From: Melaminivora sp034675505
Lineage (GTDB): Bacteria > Pseudomonadota > Gammaproteobacteria > Burkholderiales > Burkholderiaceae_C
DNA: 64,000 nt
Direction: 5' to 3'
NCBI GenBank assembly: GCA_034675505.1
Contig: JAUCDD010000027.1
Location: forward strand, 1 to 64,000
Shown piece after piece: positions 28,237 through 36,785 of this stretch (its first letter is position 1; each line of letters starts with the position of its first letter). A program made the position numbers and the translations under genes. Below the pieces are notes generated by a model. That model did no database searches. It saw nothing but the letters and a program-made list of their open reading frames with translations, and was not told the DNA's origin.

Positions 28237-28463
28237 CTGTCCCTGCCATGCGCCTGCGCCTGGGGCCCAGCGCAAAGGAAGAAAGAAGGAAGGAAAGAAA
28301 AAAGTGGGCGTAGGCACGCCGTGCGGCAAGGCCGCGCCAGCAGAAATTGTTTCAGCCCGCCCGGGTGACATCCCACCGGGTAAACACGCGCTTTGGCACA
28401 TACAAAGGGCGTCCGCGCATGAATGCGCCGATCATTGCCATTCAGCAAAGGAGCGAGCGAGCC
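28237..28463. other. divergent intergenic region with polypurine tract
   Basis: This gap of 227 bp separates the synthetase operon from the thiolase operon and should hold both promoters. From 28274 to 28304 the plus strand is A and G only, a run of AAGG and GAAA units. An AAGGAG ribosome site lies at 28448-28453 before the thiolase start. Confidence 0.45.
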
Positions 28464-29642
28464 ATGAGCCATCCCGTCATCGTCGACGCCATCCGCAGCC
28501 CCATGGCGCGCGCCAGGCCTGACGGCGCGCTGGCGCAGCTGCACCCGGTCGACCTGCTGTCGCAGGTGCTGGCGCAGCTGGTGGCGCGCAACCGCCTCGA
28601 CCCGGGCCTGGTCGATGACGTGATCTGCGGCTGCGTCAGCCAGGCCGGCGAGCAGGCCGGCACGCCCGGGCGGCTGGCCTGGCTGGCGGCGGGGCTGCCC
28701 GCGCACGTGCCCTCCACCACCATCGACCGCAAGTGCGGCTCCAGCCAGCAGGCGGTGCACTTCGCGGCGCAGGCCATCGCCAGCGGCGCGCAGGACATCG
28801 TGATCGCCTGCGGCGTCGAATCCATGAGCCGCGTGCCCATGGGCAGCGCGCGCATGGGCCGGAACACCACCGGCGCGAGCTTCGATGCGCGCTACGCGCC
28901 GGGCCTGGTCGGCCAGGGCGTGTCCTCCGACCTGGTCGCTGCCAAGTGGGGATTGGAGCGCGCGCAGCTCGATGCCTACGCCGCGCGCTCGCACCAGCGT
29001 GCGCACGAGGCGCAATCGGCCGGGCGCTTTCAGCGCGAAATCGTCGGCATCGACACGCCGGCCGGCCGCGTCACGCAGGACGAAACCATCCGCGCCGGCA
29101 CCACGGTGGAAAAGCTCGGCACCTTGAAACCCGCGTTTGAAAACGCCGACCTGTCCGAGCGCTTCCCGCAGATCGGCTGGCACACCACGGCCGGCAACGC
29201 GTCGCAGATGACCGATGGCGCCGCCGCCATGCTGATCATGAGCGAGGACAAGGCGCGCGCGCTGGGCCTTGCGCCGCGTGCGCGTTTCGTCGCCTTCGAC
29301 GTGGTGGGCGACGACCCGCTGCTCATGCTCACCGCGCCCATCCCCGCCACCCGGCGCGTGCTGGCCAAGGCGAAGCTGAAGCTCTCTGACATCCAGCACT
29401 ACGAGATCAACGAGGCCTTTGCCAGCGTGCCCCTGGCCTGGCAAAAGGAACTGGGCGCGGATGGCGCGCGCCTGAACCCGCGCGGCGGCGCCATCGCCCT
29501 GGGCCACCCGCTCGGCGCCTCGGGCATCCGCCTGATGACCACCATGCTGCACGCCCTGGAGGACAGCGGCCAGCGCTACGGCCTGCAGTCCATGTGCGAA
29601 GCCGGCGGCATGGCCAACGCGACCATCATCGAGCGTCTCTGA
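28464..29642 (+). CDS. thiolase (acetyl-CoA acyltransferase)
   Basis: This 392-residue thiolase cleaves 3-ketoacyl-CoA with CoA, or condenses two acyl-CoAs. The nucleophile Cys91 is in DRKCGSSQQAVHF, the middle block is ACGVESMSRVPMGS, the catalytic histidine is in GGAIALGHPLGASGIRL and the second cysteine in QSMCEAGGMANATII. It heads the plus-strand half of a catabolic cluster and is followed by an HSD10-like dehydrogenase and a racemase. An AAGGAG at 28448 precedes the ATG by ten bases. Confidence 0.93.
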   Translation: MSHPVIVDAIRSPMARARPDGALAQLHPVDLLSQVLAQLVARNRLDPGLVDDVICGCVSQAGEQAGTPGRLAWLAAGLPAHVPSTTIDRKCGSSQQAVHFAAQAIASGAQDIVIACGVESMSRVPMGSARMGRNTTGASFDARYAPGLVGQGVSSDLVAAKWGLERAQLDAYAARSHQRAHEAQSAGRFQREIVGIDTPAGRVTQDETIRAGTTVEKLGTLKPAFENADLSERFPQIGWHTTAGNASQMTDGAAAMLIMSEDKARALGLAPRARFVAFDVVGDDPLLMLTAPIPATRRVLAKAKLKLSDIQHYEINEAFASVPLAWQKELGADGARLNPRGGAIALGHPLGASGIRLMTTMLHALEDSGQRYGLQSMCEAGGMANATIIERL

Positions 29643-29657
29643 TCCCCCTCTTTTGCT

Positions 29658-29769
29658 CCCTCCCCCCCCGGGGGAGGGCCGGGGGGGGGGCCAGCGACGG
29701 TCGCTTGCCTTACACGGCGCGCCAGCACCAGCCAGGCCCCCATCCCCGCCTTCCCCCAGCGGGGGAAGG
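29658..29769. repeat. two GC palindromes before the HSD10-like gene
   Basis: CCCTCCCCC-CCC-GGGGGAGGG at 29658-29678 is followed by a G10 run at 29681-29690. A second hairpin, CCTTCCCCC-AGC-GGGGGAAGG, lies at 29749-29769. A third of the same design follows the gene at 30594. They may be intergenic repeats or RNA processing sites. Confidence 0.5.
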
Positions 29770-29797
29770 AGCCAAAACCGAAACGCAAGGAACCAGC

Positions 29798-30565
29798 ATG
29801 AAACTGCAACAAGGAATGACCGCCATCGTCACCGGCGGTGTCTCGGGCCTGGGCGAGGCCTGCGCCGAGCAGCTGCTCGCGCGCGGCCTGCAGGTCGTCG
29901 CCGTCGATCTGAACGACGAGCGCGGCGCGGCCATGGAAAGGAAATACGCCGGCCAGCTGCGCTACGTGAAGGCCGACGTGGCCGACGAGCAGCAGATGCA
30001 GCACGCGGTGGACGTGGCCAGGGAGCTGGGCAACCTGCGCGCGCTGGTGCATTGCGCCGGCATCGGCGGGCCGCTGCGCCTGATCGAGAAGGACGGCAGC
30101 GCCGGCTCGCTGGACAAGTACAGCAACATCATCCGCGTGAACCTGATCGGCTCGTTCAACGCACTGCGCCTGGCGGCGGTGGCCATGGCGGGCAACGAGC
30201 CCATCGATGGCGAGCGCGGCGCCTGCGTGCTCACGGCCTCGGTCGCGGGCTACGAGGGGCAGATCGGGCAGATCCCATACGCCTCGTCCAAGGCCGGCGT
30301 GATCGGCATGACCATCGTCGCCGCGCGCGACCTGGCCACCAAGTTCATCCGCGTGTGCACCATCGCCCCCGGGCTGTTCGAGACGCCGCTGCTCATGCGC
30401 CTGCCCGAGAACGTGCGCCAGTCGCTGGGTGCCTCGGTGCCCCACCCCTCGCGCCTGGGCCAGCCGCACGAGTTCGCCATGACGGCGCTGCACATCCTGG
30501 AGAACCCCATGCTCAATGGCGAGACCATCCGCCTGGACGGCGCCATCCGCATGCAGCCGCGCTGA
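29798..30565 (+). CDS. short-chain dehydrogenase, HSD17B10 / 3-hydroxy-2-methylacyl-CoA dehydrogenase type
   Basis: This 255-residue NAD-dependent enzyme has TGGVSGLGEACAEQL as its cofactor loop, the NAG-equivalent HCAGIGG, a catalytic Ser in TASVAGYEGQ and YASSK for Tyr/Lys. The C-terminal half, IAPGLFETPLL, and HILENPMLNGETIRLDGAIR, followed by MQP, is nearly that of HSD10, which oxidises 3-hydroxy-2-methylbutyryl-CoA in isoleucine breakdown. That points to 2-methyl-branched substrates. The ATG at 29798 follows AAGGA. GC palindromes flank the gene on both sides. Confidence 0.9.
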   Translation: MKLQQGMTAIVTGGVSGLGEACAEQLLARGLQVVAVDLNDERGAAMERKYAGQLRYVKADVADEQQMQHAVDVARELGNLRALVHCAGIGGPLRLIEKDGSAGSLDKYSNIIRVNLIGSFNALRLAAVAMAGNEPIDGERGACVLTASVAGYEGQIGQIPYASSKAGVIGMTIVAARDLATKFIRVCTIAPGLFETPLLMRLPENVRQSLGASVPHPSRLGQPHEFAMTALHILENPMLNGETIRLDGAIRMQPR

Positions 30566-30593
30566 GGGGCGCCCGGGACCGGGTTTTGCTTGC

Positions 30594-30620
30594 CCTCCCC
30601 CGAGGTGGGCACGGGGGAGG
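30594..30620. repeat. GC palindrome after the HSD10-like gene
   Basis: CCTCCCCCG and CGGGGGAGG form a nine-base stem with a nine-base loop. The downstream GGATGAGATGAGTAAGG resembles the stretch GGATGAGAAGAAAGTAAG upstream of aroK near 15452, so the two may derive from one repeat. Confidence 0.45.
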
Positions 30621-30750
30621 ATGAGATGAGTAAGGCAAAAAAGCCGCCGCGGCGCGGCTGGCCCATGCGCCGGGATGCCGCTGCAGCGGGCGATACTGCG
30701 CGCCGGCGCCCGCCGCCCGGCGCGCGCGACAACCCCTTTGAGGAACACCC

Positions 30751-31863
30751 ATGAAAGTGCTGGACAGCGTCCGCGTGTTGGAAATCGGCGGCCTGGGGCC
30801 GGGGCCGTTCTGTGCCATGCACCTCGCGGACCTGGGCGCGGACGTGGTGTCGCTGGTGCGTCCGCCTGAAGGCCGGGCCATCACCTCGCAGCTGCTCAAC
30901 CGCGGCAAGCGCTCGGTGTTCGTCGACCTGAAGGAGGCCGCAGACCGCGAACTGGTGCTGCAGCTGGTGGCCGGCGCCGATGTGCTGATCGAGGGCATGC
31001 GCCCCGGCGTCATGGAGCGCCTGGGCCTGGGGCCGGCCGAGTGCCATGCCGCCAACCCGCGCCTGGTCTATGGCCGCATGACCGGCTGGGGCCAGGACGG
31101 GCCGCTGGCGCCGCGCGCCGGGCACGACACCAACTACGCCGCCGTCAGCGGCGCGCTGTGGGGCTGCAGCCCGGCCGATGCGCGGCCGGTCTCGCCCTTT
31201 GCCGTGCTGGGCGACATCGGCGGCGGCGCGCTGTACCTGATGACGGGGCTGCTCGCCGGCATCGTGCAGGCGCGCGCCACCGGGCGCGGCACGGTGGTGG
31301 ACGCCGCCATCGTCGATGGCGCGGCGCACATGCTGAACCTGATGCTCAGCGCACGCCCGGCCGGCCTGGTGGCCGACGAGCGCGGCGCCAGCATCCACGA
31401 CAGCTCGCCGTTCTACGACACCTATGTCTGCGCCGATGGCGGGCACATCACCGTGGGCGCCATCGAGCCGCAGTTCTACGCGCTGCTGCTGCAAACCCTG
31501 GGGCTGGCGGGCGACGCCGACTTTGCCGGCCACCAGTGGGACAAGGCGGCCTGGCCCCGGCGCCGCGCCCGCCTGGCGGCGCTGTTCCTGGGCCAGCCGC
31601 GCGCGCACTGGCAGGCGCTGCTGGAGCCCACCGATGCCTGCTTTGGCGCCGTGCTCAGCCCGCTGGAGGCGGCGCAGCACCCGCACCTGCGCGCGCGCGG
31701 CGTGTACGCCGAGCACGGGGGCATGCTGCAGGCCATGCCGGCGCCGCGCTTCGATGGCGCGCCCTACGCGCCCGGCGCGATGTGCGCCGCGGGTGCGCAC
31801 ACTGACGCCGTGCGCCAGCAGTGGGGCGCGGGCGGCGCGCCTGCCGTCTGGCGCGAGCGCTGA
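30751..31863 (+). CDS. alpha-methylacyl-CoA racemase (family III CoA-transferase fold)
   Basis: This enzyme inverts the 2-methyl centre of (R)- and (S)-2-methylacyl-CoAs so that acyl-CoA dehydrogenases can act. It has 370 residues. His125 (PRAGHDTNYAAVSG) and Asp155 (VLGDIGGGALYLMTG) match the catalytic His126/Asp156 pair of the characterised bacterial enzyme, and distinguish it from CoA-transferases, which use a different aspartate. Other family marks are EIGGLGPGPFCAMHLADLGA and LNRGKRSVFVDLK. Together with the HSD10-like enzyme it suggests breakdown of methyl-branched acids. It is the last gene of the plus-strand unit. Confidence 0.88.
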   Translation: MKVLDSVRVLEIGGLGPGPFCAMHLADLGADVVSLVRPPEGRAITSQLLNRGKRSVFVDLKEAADRELVLQLVAGADVLIEGMRPGVMERLGLGPAECHAANPRLVYGRMTGWGQDGPLAPRAGHDTNYAAVSGALWGCSPADARPVSPFAVLGDIGGGALYLMTGLLAGIVQARATGRGTVVDAAIVDGAAHMLNLMLSARPAGLVADERGASIHDSSPFYDTYVCADGGHITVGAIEPQFYALLLQTLGLAGDADFAGHQWDKAAWPRRRARLAALFLGQPRAHWQALLEPTDACFGAVLSPLEAAQHPHLRARGVYAEHGGMLQAMPAPRFDGAPYAPGAMCAAGAHTDAVRQQWGAGGAPAVWRER

Positions 31864-31905
31864 AGCGCCCCGCCCGCGCCGGGCCCCCTTCGGTGCCGGG
31901 GCCGC

Positions 31906-32778
31906 TCAGCTGCGCCGCGCCGCCGCCAGCGCCGCGCCCAGCACCAGCGCCGCGCCCAGCAGCGTGCGCGCGTCGGGCTGGCTGTTGCCGGCCAGCATCG
32001 ACGAGGCGCTGGCGAACACCACCTCCGACAACATGACCACGGCCGTGGTGCCCGCCGCCAGGCGCGCCGCACCGTATTGCAGCGCCCAGTTGCCCGCCAG
32101 CAAGGCCACGCCCAGGGCCGCCGCCGTGGCGGCCCAGGTGGCGTCGAAGGCGGGGAAGGGCGGCACCCAGGCCAGGGCCCGGCCGCCCAGCGCGGCCAGC
32201 AGCGCCATCACCAGGCAGCCGCCGAACATGGCCAGCATGCGTGCCTGCCCGGGCACGGCCTGCAGGCGGCGCAGCAGCACGTTGGTCAGGGCAAAGGTGA
32301 AGCCGCCCAGCAGCGCCAGCGCGTCGGCCAGGCCCGGCATCGCATCCAGGTGCCGCGCGCCGCTGCCGGCGGGCCACAGCACCAGCAACACCCCGGCAAA
32401 CGCCATGGCCAGGCGCACCAGGGCCGCGCGCGAGGGCCGCTCGCCCAGGATGCGCCAGGCCAGTAGCACGGCCCAGGCCGGCATCAGGTAGAACAGCAGG
32501 ATCACCCGCACCACGTCGCCAATGCTGATGGCCCAGTTGAAGGCGACGTTGTTCACCCCCGAGCTGAGCGCCAGCAGGGCCAGCGCCGGCGCGCCGCGCA
32601 GCTGCCTCCAGGCGAGCGGGCGCGCCAGCGTCAGCGCCAGCACGATGGCGCCATACATCAGCGCAGTGGCCCACAGCGGGTGCAGCCCGGCATCCAGCAT
32701 CACGCGGAACGGCCACCAGGACAGGCCCCAGATCAGGGCATTGGCGAGCAACGCCAGGACGGGGAGGGGGGTTTGCAT
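31906..32778 (-). CDS. EamA/DMT-family transporter
   Basis: This 290-residue membrane protein has ten helices in two EamA repeats. The first starts LLANALIWGLSWWPFRVMLD and the second at about residue 150 with LADALALLGGFTFALTNVLL. Exporters of this superfamily move amino acids, nucleotides or other metabolites; the substrate is unknown. The conserved WALQYGAARLAAGTTAVVML block closes the second repeat. The ATG at 32778 is preferred over an upstream non-ATG start at 32793. It lies 60 bp after lplT on the same strand. Confidence 0.87.
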   Translation of the reverse strand: MQTPLPVLALLANALIWGLSWWPFRVMLDAGLHPLWATALMYGAIVLALTLARPLAWRQLRGAPALALLALSSGVNNVAFNWAISIGDVVRVILLFYLMPAWAVLLAWRILGERPSRAALVRLAMAFAGVLLVLWPAGSGARHLDAMPGLADALALLGGFTFALTNVLLRRLQAVPGQARMLAMFGGCLVMALLAALGGRALAWVPPFPAFDATWAATAAALGVALLAGNWALQYGAARLAAGTTAVVMLSEVVFASASSMLAGNSQPDARTLLGAALVLGAALAAARRS

Positions 32779-32817
32779 CCAAATCCGGCGCACGCCGGCG
32801 TCAACAGCCGGGGTGCA

Positions 32818-32840
32818 GCTATCAAAACAGGAGTTGCTTC
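32818..32840. repeat. short repeat-core remnant at the lplT stop codon
   Basis: GCTATCAAAACAGGAGTTGC resembles the AT-rich core of the dispersed repeat but lacks the GCCGGC block. The lplT stop codon (32839-32841) abuts it. Confidence 0.3.
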
Positions 32841-34138
32841 AGTGCTGGTCGCTGCGTGCGATGCGCATCAGCTGCTCCATCTCGGGGGCGTGGCAGCGCA
32901 GGTTGTAGCGGTGCCAGCGGCCGATCAGCCACATCACGCAGGCCACCAGCAGGCCGAAGATGGTGATGGCGCCGAAGGCCGACAGGCCGAAGCGCGTGGA
33001 CAGGCTGTAGAACGCGCCCATGCCCAGGATGGCCGCCTGCTCGTTGAAGTTCTGCACGGCGATCGAGCGGCCCGCGCCCATCAGGTTGTGGCCGCGGTGC
33101 TGCAGGAGCGCATTCATGGGCACCACCAGGAAGCCGCCCAGGCCGCCCAGGATGATGAGGAACGGGATCGCCAGCCAGACGCTGTGGATGACGTTCATCA
33201 GCATCACGAACACGCCCATGGCGATGCCCAGGGGGATGACGCGCGTGGCGTTGTCCAGCCGCGTGCGCACCGAGGCCAGCACCGCGCCCACCGCGGTGCC
33301 GATGGCCACCACGCCCACCAGCGCCGACGCCTGGGTGACGCTGTAGCCCAGGGCCGCGGCGCTCCAGGCCAGCACGATGTAGCGCAGGTTGCCCGAGACG
33401 CCCCAGAACAGCGTGGTGGTGGACAGCGAGATCTGCCCCAGCCGGTCGCGCCACAGGCGGCCGTTGCAGTTCCAGAAATCGGGCAGCAGCGCCAGCGGAT
33501 TGCGCGGCATGGGGGCGCATCTCCACGCCGGTCTGCGGGATGCGCAGGTTGAACCACGCCGCCAGGCCGTAGATGGGTACCAGCGACAGGATGGCGGCCT
33601 CGGCCGGCAGGTCGATGCCGAAATCGATGACGGGGAAGTCGAATGCCAGCAGCACCTCGGAGATGTGCGGCGCCACCAGCTGCCCGCCCAGCAGCACCCC
33701 CAGGATGATGGAGGCAATCGTCAGCCCCTCGATCCAGCCATTGGCCTGCACGAGCTGCGAAGCCGGCAGGAGTTCGGTCAGGATGCCGTACTTGGCCGGC
33801 GAGTACGCCGCCGCGCCCAGCCCGACCACCGCATAGGCCAGCAGCGGGTGCGAGCCATACAGCATCATCAGGCAGCCGACCATCTTGATGGCGTTGCTGA
33901 TGAACATGACGCGGCCCTTGGGCTGCGAGTCGGCAAAAGCGCCCACCCAGGGCGCCAGCACCACGTAGAACAGCGCGAACATGGGCACCAGGGCGGCGCG
34001 CTGCCACTCGGGCGCGCCGCCCGAGCGCAGCAGCTCCACCGCGGTCACGAACAGGGCGTTGTCGGCCAGCGAGCTGAAAAACTGCGCCGACATGATGGTG
34101 TAGAAACCGCGCTTCATCGGGGGGCGTGAGGCATTCAT
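32839..34138 (-). pseudogene. lplT: lysophospholipid transporter LplT, single-base frameshift
   Basis: LplT is an MFS flippase that returns lysophospholipids across the inner membrane for reacylation. The first 200 residues read cleanly: FYTIMSAQFFSSLADNALF, then SPAKYGILTELLP and VIDFGIDLPAEAAILSLVPI. At the C5 run (G5 on the plus strand, 33511-33515) the frame breaks. Dropping one base gives MRPMPRNPLALLPDFW and an intact second half ending MRIARSDQH. Corrected length is 432 residues, normal for LplT. The usual partner Aas acyltransferase is not next to it. A sequencing error in a homopolymer is more likely than real inactivation, since both halves are well conserved. Confidence 0.85.
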
Positions 34139-34259
34139 CAGGCGTGCTGATGAACCTTGAAATCTCCAGGCACTCCGGGGAGCGACGGGCGGTTATATCA
34201 CGCACCCCGCAGGGGGCGATGCGAGAATGCCCGCGTTCCACCGCCGTACAAACACCTCT

Positions 34260-35363
34260 ATGCCGCGCCCGATTTTTGCCACCATCCACACGGACGCCGT
34301 GCGCGCCAACCTGGAGCGCGTGCGCCGCGCCGCGCCGGACGCCCGCGTGTGGGGCGTGGTCAAGGCCAATGCCTACGGCCACGGCATCGAGCGCGTGTGG
34401 CCGGCCCTGCGCGCCGCCGACGGCATCGCGCTGCTGGACCTGGGCGAGGCCGAGCGCGTGCGCCAGCTCGGCTGGCGCGGCCCCATCCTGCTGCTGGAAG
34501 GGGCGTTCGAGCCGCGCGACCTGGAGCTGTGCTCGCGCCTGCAGCTGTGGCACGTGGTGCATTGCGACGCGCAGATCGACTGGCTGTCGGCGCACAAGAC
34601 GCACGCGCCGCAGCGGGTGTTCCTCAAGATGAACTCGGGCATGAACCGCCTGGGCTTCACCCCGGCGCGCTACCGCGCCGCGTTCTCGCGCCTGTCGGCG
34701 CTGGCGCAGGTGGACGAGATCTCGCTCATGACGCATTTCTCCGACGCCGACGGCGCGCGCGGCATCCGCCAGCAGCTCGCGGCCTTCCAGGGCGCCACGC
34801 AGGACCTGCCGGGCGAGCGCAGCATCTGCAACAGCGCCGCGCTGCTGCGCCACGGCCTGCAGTCCGAGGTGCGCCTGGACTGGGTGCGGGCCGGCGTCGC
34901 GCTGTATGGCTGCGCGCCCGACCATCCCGAGCGCACGGCGGCCGGCTGGCAGCTGCAGCCGGCCATGACGCTGGCCGCGCGCGTGATCGGCGTGCAGGAG
35001 CTGAACGCGGGCGACACCGTGGGCTACGGTTCGAGTTTCACTGCACCCCAGCCCATGCGCATCGGCGTGGTCGCCTGCGGCTACGCCGACGGCTACCCGC
35101 GCCACGCGCCCACCGGCACGCCGGTGCTGGTGGATGGGGTGCGCACGCGCGTGGTCGGGCGCGTGAGCATGGACATGCTCACCGTGGACCTCACGCCCGT
35201 GCCCGGCGCCGGCATGGGCAGCCAGGCCACGCTGTGGGGCCGGGCCGGCGACGGCGCGCTGCTGCCCATCGACGAGGTGGCCCAGGCGGCCGGCACCATC
35301 GGCTATGAGCTGATGTGCGCGCTGGCGCCGCGCGTGCCGGTGGCGGCCGGCGGCGAATCCTGA
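34260..35363 (+). CDS. alr: alanine racemase
   Basis: This PLP enzyme makes D-alanine for peptidoglycan. It has 367 residues. The PLP lysine is Lys35 in VVKANAYGHG, the second catalytic base is Tyr256 in TVGYGSSFTA, and KMNSGMNRLGF, VRAGVALYGC, CGYADGYPR and VGRVSMDMLTVDLT are family blocks. It diverges from lplT; in E. coli relatives the alr and lplT genes are not linked, so the pairing here may just reflect local order. The ATG at 34260 is the first residue of the conserved start MPRPI. Confidence 0.95.
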   Translation: MPRPIFATIHTDAVRANLERVRRAAPDARVWGVVKANAYGHGIERVWPALRAADGIALLDLGEAERVRQLGWRGPILLLEGAFEPRDLELCSRLQLWHVVHCDAQIDWLSAHKTHAPQRVFLKMNSGMNRLGFTPARYRAAFSRLSALAQVDEISLMTHFSDADGARGIRQQLAAFQGATQDLPGERSICNSAALLRHGLQSEVRLDWVRAGVALYGCAPDHPERTAAGWQLQPAMTLAARVIGVQELNAGDTVGYGSSFTAPQPMRIGVVACGYADGYPRHAPTGTPVLVDGVRTRVVGRVSMDMLTVDLTPVPGAGMGSQATLWGRAGDGALLPIDEVAQAAGTIGYELMCALAPRVPVAAGGES

Positions 35364-35514
35364 GCTGGCTTGGGCGACCCCGCCGTGGCCGCCCAGCCCC
35401 CCCGGCCCTGCCGGCCCGGGCAGGGCAGGGCGCCGCCGGGCAGCGGCCCCGCATGCGGCTGGCACAATCGGCCGCTTCGCAACGCTGAGCCCGCCCAGCC
35501 GCCCCGCCCTACCC

Positions 35515-36219
35515 ATGTTCACAGGCATCGTCCAGGCCACGGCGGCCATCGCCGCCCTCGAAGACCGCGCCGGCCTGCGCACCTTCACCCTGGAATTCCC
35601 CCCCGGGTTCTGCCAGGATCTGGCCATTGGCGCCAGCGTCGCCGTCGACGGCGTGTGCCTGACCGTGACCGAACTGGTCTCGCCCACGCAGGCGCGCTTT
35701 GACGTCATGCAGCAAAGCCTGAACATCACCACGCTGGGCGGCTGCGCCCGGGGCGGGCGCGTGAACGTGGAGCGCGCCGCCCGCGATGGCGCGGAGATCG
35801 GCGGGCATCCGCTGTCCGGCCACATCGACTTCACCGCGCAGCTGGTCGAGGTGCGCGAGTTCGAGCACAACCTGGTCTGGCGGCTGCAGGTGCCCGAGGA
35901 CTATCGCCGCTACATCTTCGCCCGGGGCTACATCGCGCTGCATGGCGCCAGCCTGACGGTGGCCGAGGTGGACCGCGCCCAGGGCTGGTTCGAGGTCTGG
36001 CTGATCCCCGAGACGCGCCGCGCCACGGTGTTCGAAGGCCTGCGCGCGGGCCAGCGCCTGAACGTGGAGATCGAGCGCAGCACCCAGGTGGTGGTGGACA
36101 CCGTGCGCGAGGCCGTGCAGGAGAGCCTGGGCGCGCTGCAGCCGCTGCTGCAGGCGTTGCTGGCGGAAAAAGGCCTGTCGCTGGACGACTACCTGCCCCG
36201 GCCCGAACTGCCGCGATGA
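35515..36219 (+). CDS. ribE: riboflavin synthase, alpha-subunit type
   Basis: This enzyme dismutates two 6,7-dimethyl-8-ribityllumazines to riboflavin. It begins MFTGIVQATA as all members do. Two barrels are visible: the first with ASVAVDGVCLTVTEL, the second with YIALHGASLTVAEV. GGHPLSGHIDFTA links them and NVEIERSTQVVVDTV ends the second. The second barrel has LHG where ISIDG is usual, and the arrangement with WLIPETRRATVFEGL is closer to the enterobacterial enzyme than to the standard short form. At 234 residues the C-terminal tail is a little long. No other rib genes are adjacent, so it may be an extra copy. Confidence 0.88.
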   Translation: MFTGIVQATAAIAALEDRAGLRTFTLEFPPGFCQDLAIGASVAVDGVCLTVTELVSPTQARFDVMQQSLNITTLGGCARGGRVNVERAARDGAEIGGHPLSGHIDFTAQLVEVREFEHNLVWRLQVPEDYRRYIFARGYIALHGASLTVAEVDRAQGWFEVWLIPETRRATVFEGLRAGQRLNVEIERSTQVVVDTVREAVQESLGALQPLLQALLAEKGLSLDDYLPRPELPR

Positions 36220-36237
36220 GCGGGAGGGCGGGCTGGC

Positions 36238-36243
36238 GATAAT
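36238..36243 (+). promoter_or_regulatory. -10-like hexamer just upstream of nudJ
   Basis: GATAAT ends seven bases before the ATG at 36251 with CGCCGCC between. No ribosome binding site is present, which fits a leaderless transcript. Confidence 0.45.
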
Positions 36244-36250
36244 CGCCGCC

Positions 36251-36775
36251 ATGCCCCATCGCTGGAAACCCAACGTCACCGTGGCCGCCGTGATCGAGCA
36301 GGACGGCCGCTTCCTGCTCGTCGAGGAGACAACCACCGACGGCCTGAAGCTGAACAACCCGGCCGGGCATCTCGATCCGGGGGAGTCGCCGCAGGCGGCC
36401 TGCGCGCGCGAGGTGCTGGAGGAGACGGCCCATGACTTCGAGCCCCAGGCGCTGATAGGCGTCTACCTGAACCGCTTCGTCAAGACGCGCACCGGCGACG
36501 ACCTGACCTACCTGCGCTTTGCCTTTGCCGGCCGGCTGGGCGCGCACCATGGCTGGCGTGCGCTGGACGAGGGCATCGTGCGCACGGTATGGCTGACGGC
36601 CGAGGAGCTGCGCGCCTGCCCGCAGCGCCACAGGAGCCCGCTGGTGCTGCGCACGCTGGAGGACTACCTGGCGGGCCAGCGCTTCCCGCTGGCGCTGGTC
36701 CACACCGACTGCTCGGTGCTGCAGGCGCGCGGGGCGCCACCGAGGCGCGGCAGGGGCATGGAAGCGCCGGGATAA
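36251..36775 (+). CDS. nudJ: NUDIX hydrolase, NudJ type
   Basis: NudJ removes phosphate from thiamine pyrophosphate intermediates and nucleoside di- and triphosphates. The 174-residue protein has the N-terminal WKPNVTVAAVIEQDGRFLLV and the Nudix box GHLDPGESPQAACAREVLEE followed by TAHDF, where Ala replaces the usual Gly after EET. The catalytic glutamates are retained. In many Proteobacteria nudJ directly precedes mnmA, as here (10-bp gap), so the two are a conserved pair. The last 20 residues are basic and of low complexity. Confidence 0.9.
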   Translation: MPHRWKPNVTVAAVIEQDGRFLLVEETTTDGLKLNNPAGHLDPGESPQAACAREVLEETAHDFEPQALIGVYLNRFVKTRTGDDLTYLRFAFAGRLGAHHGWRALDEGIVRTVWLTAEELRACPQRHRSPLVLRTLEDYLAGQRFPLALVHTDCSVLQARGAPPRRGRGMEAPG

Positions 36776-36776
36776 T
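36771..36776 (+). promoter_or_regulatory. -10-like hexamer just upstream of mnmA
   Basis: GATAAT lies at the very end of nudJ and ends nine bases before the mnmA ATG, so mnmA may have its own leaderless transcript. Confidence 0.4.
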
Positions 36777-36785
36777 CGCGCCCCT

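Noticed and set aside
29681..29690. G10 run as a contingency tract
   Set aside because: It lies between genes, away from a promoter or start codon, so slippage would switch nothing obvious.
33511..33515. Phase-variable tract in lplT
   Set aside because: Five bases are too few for efficient slippage, and LplT is not a surface antigen; sequence error is simpler.
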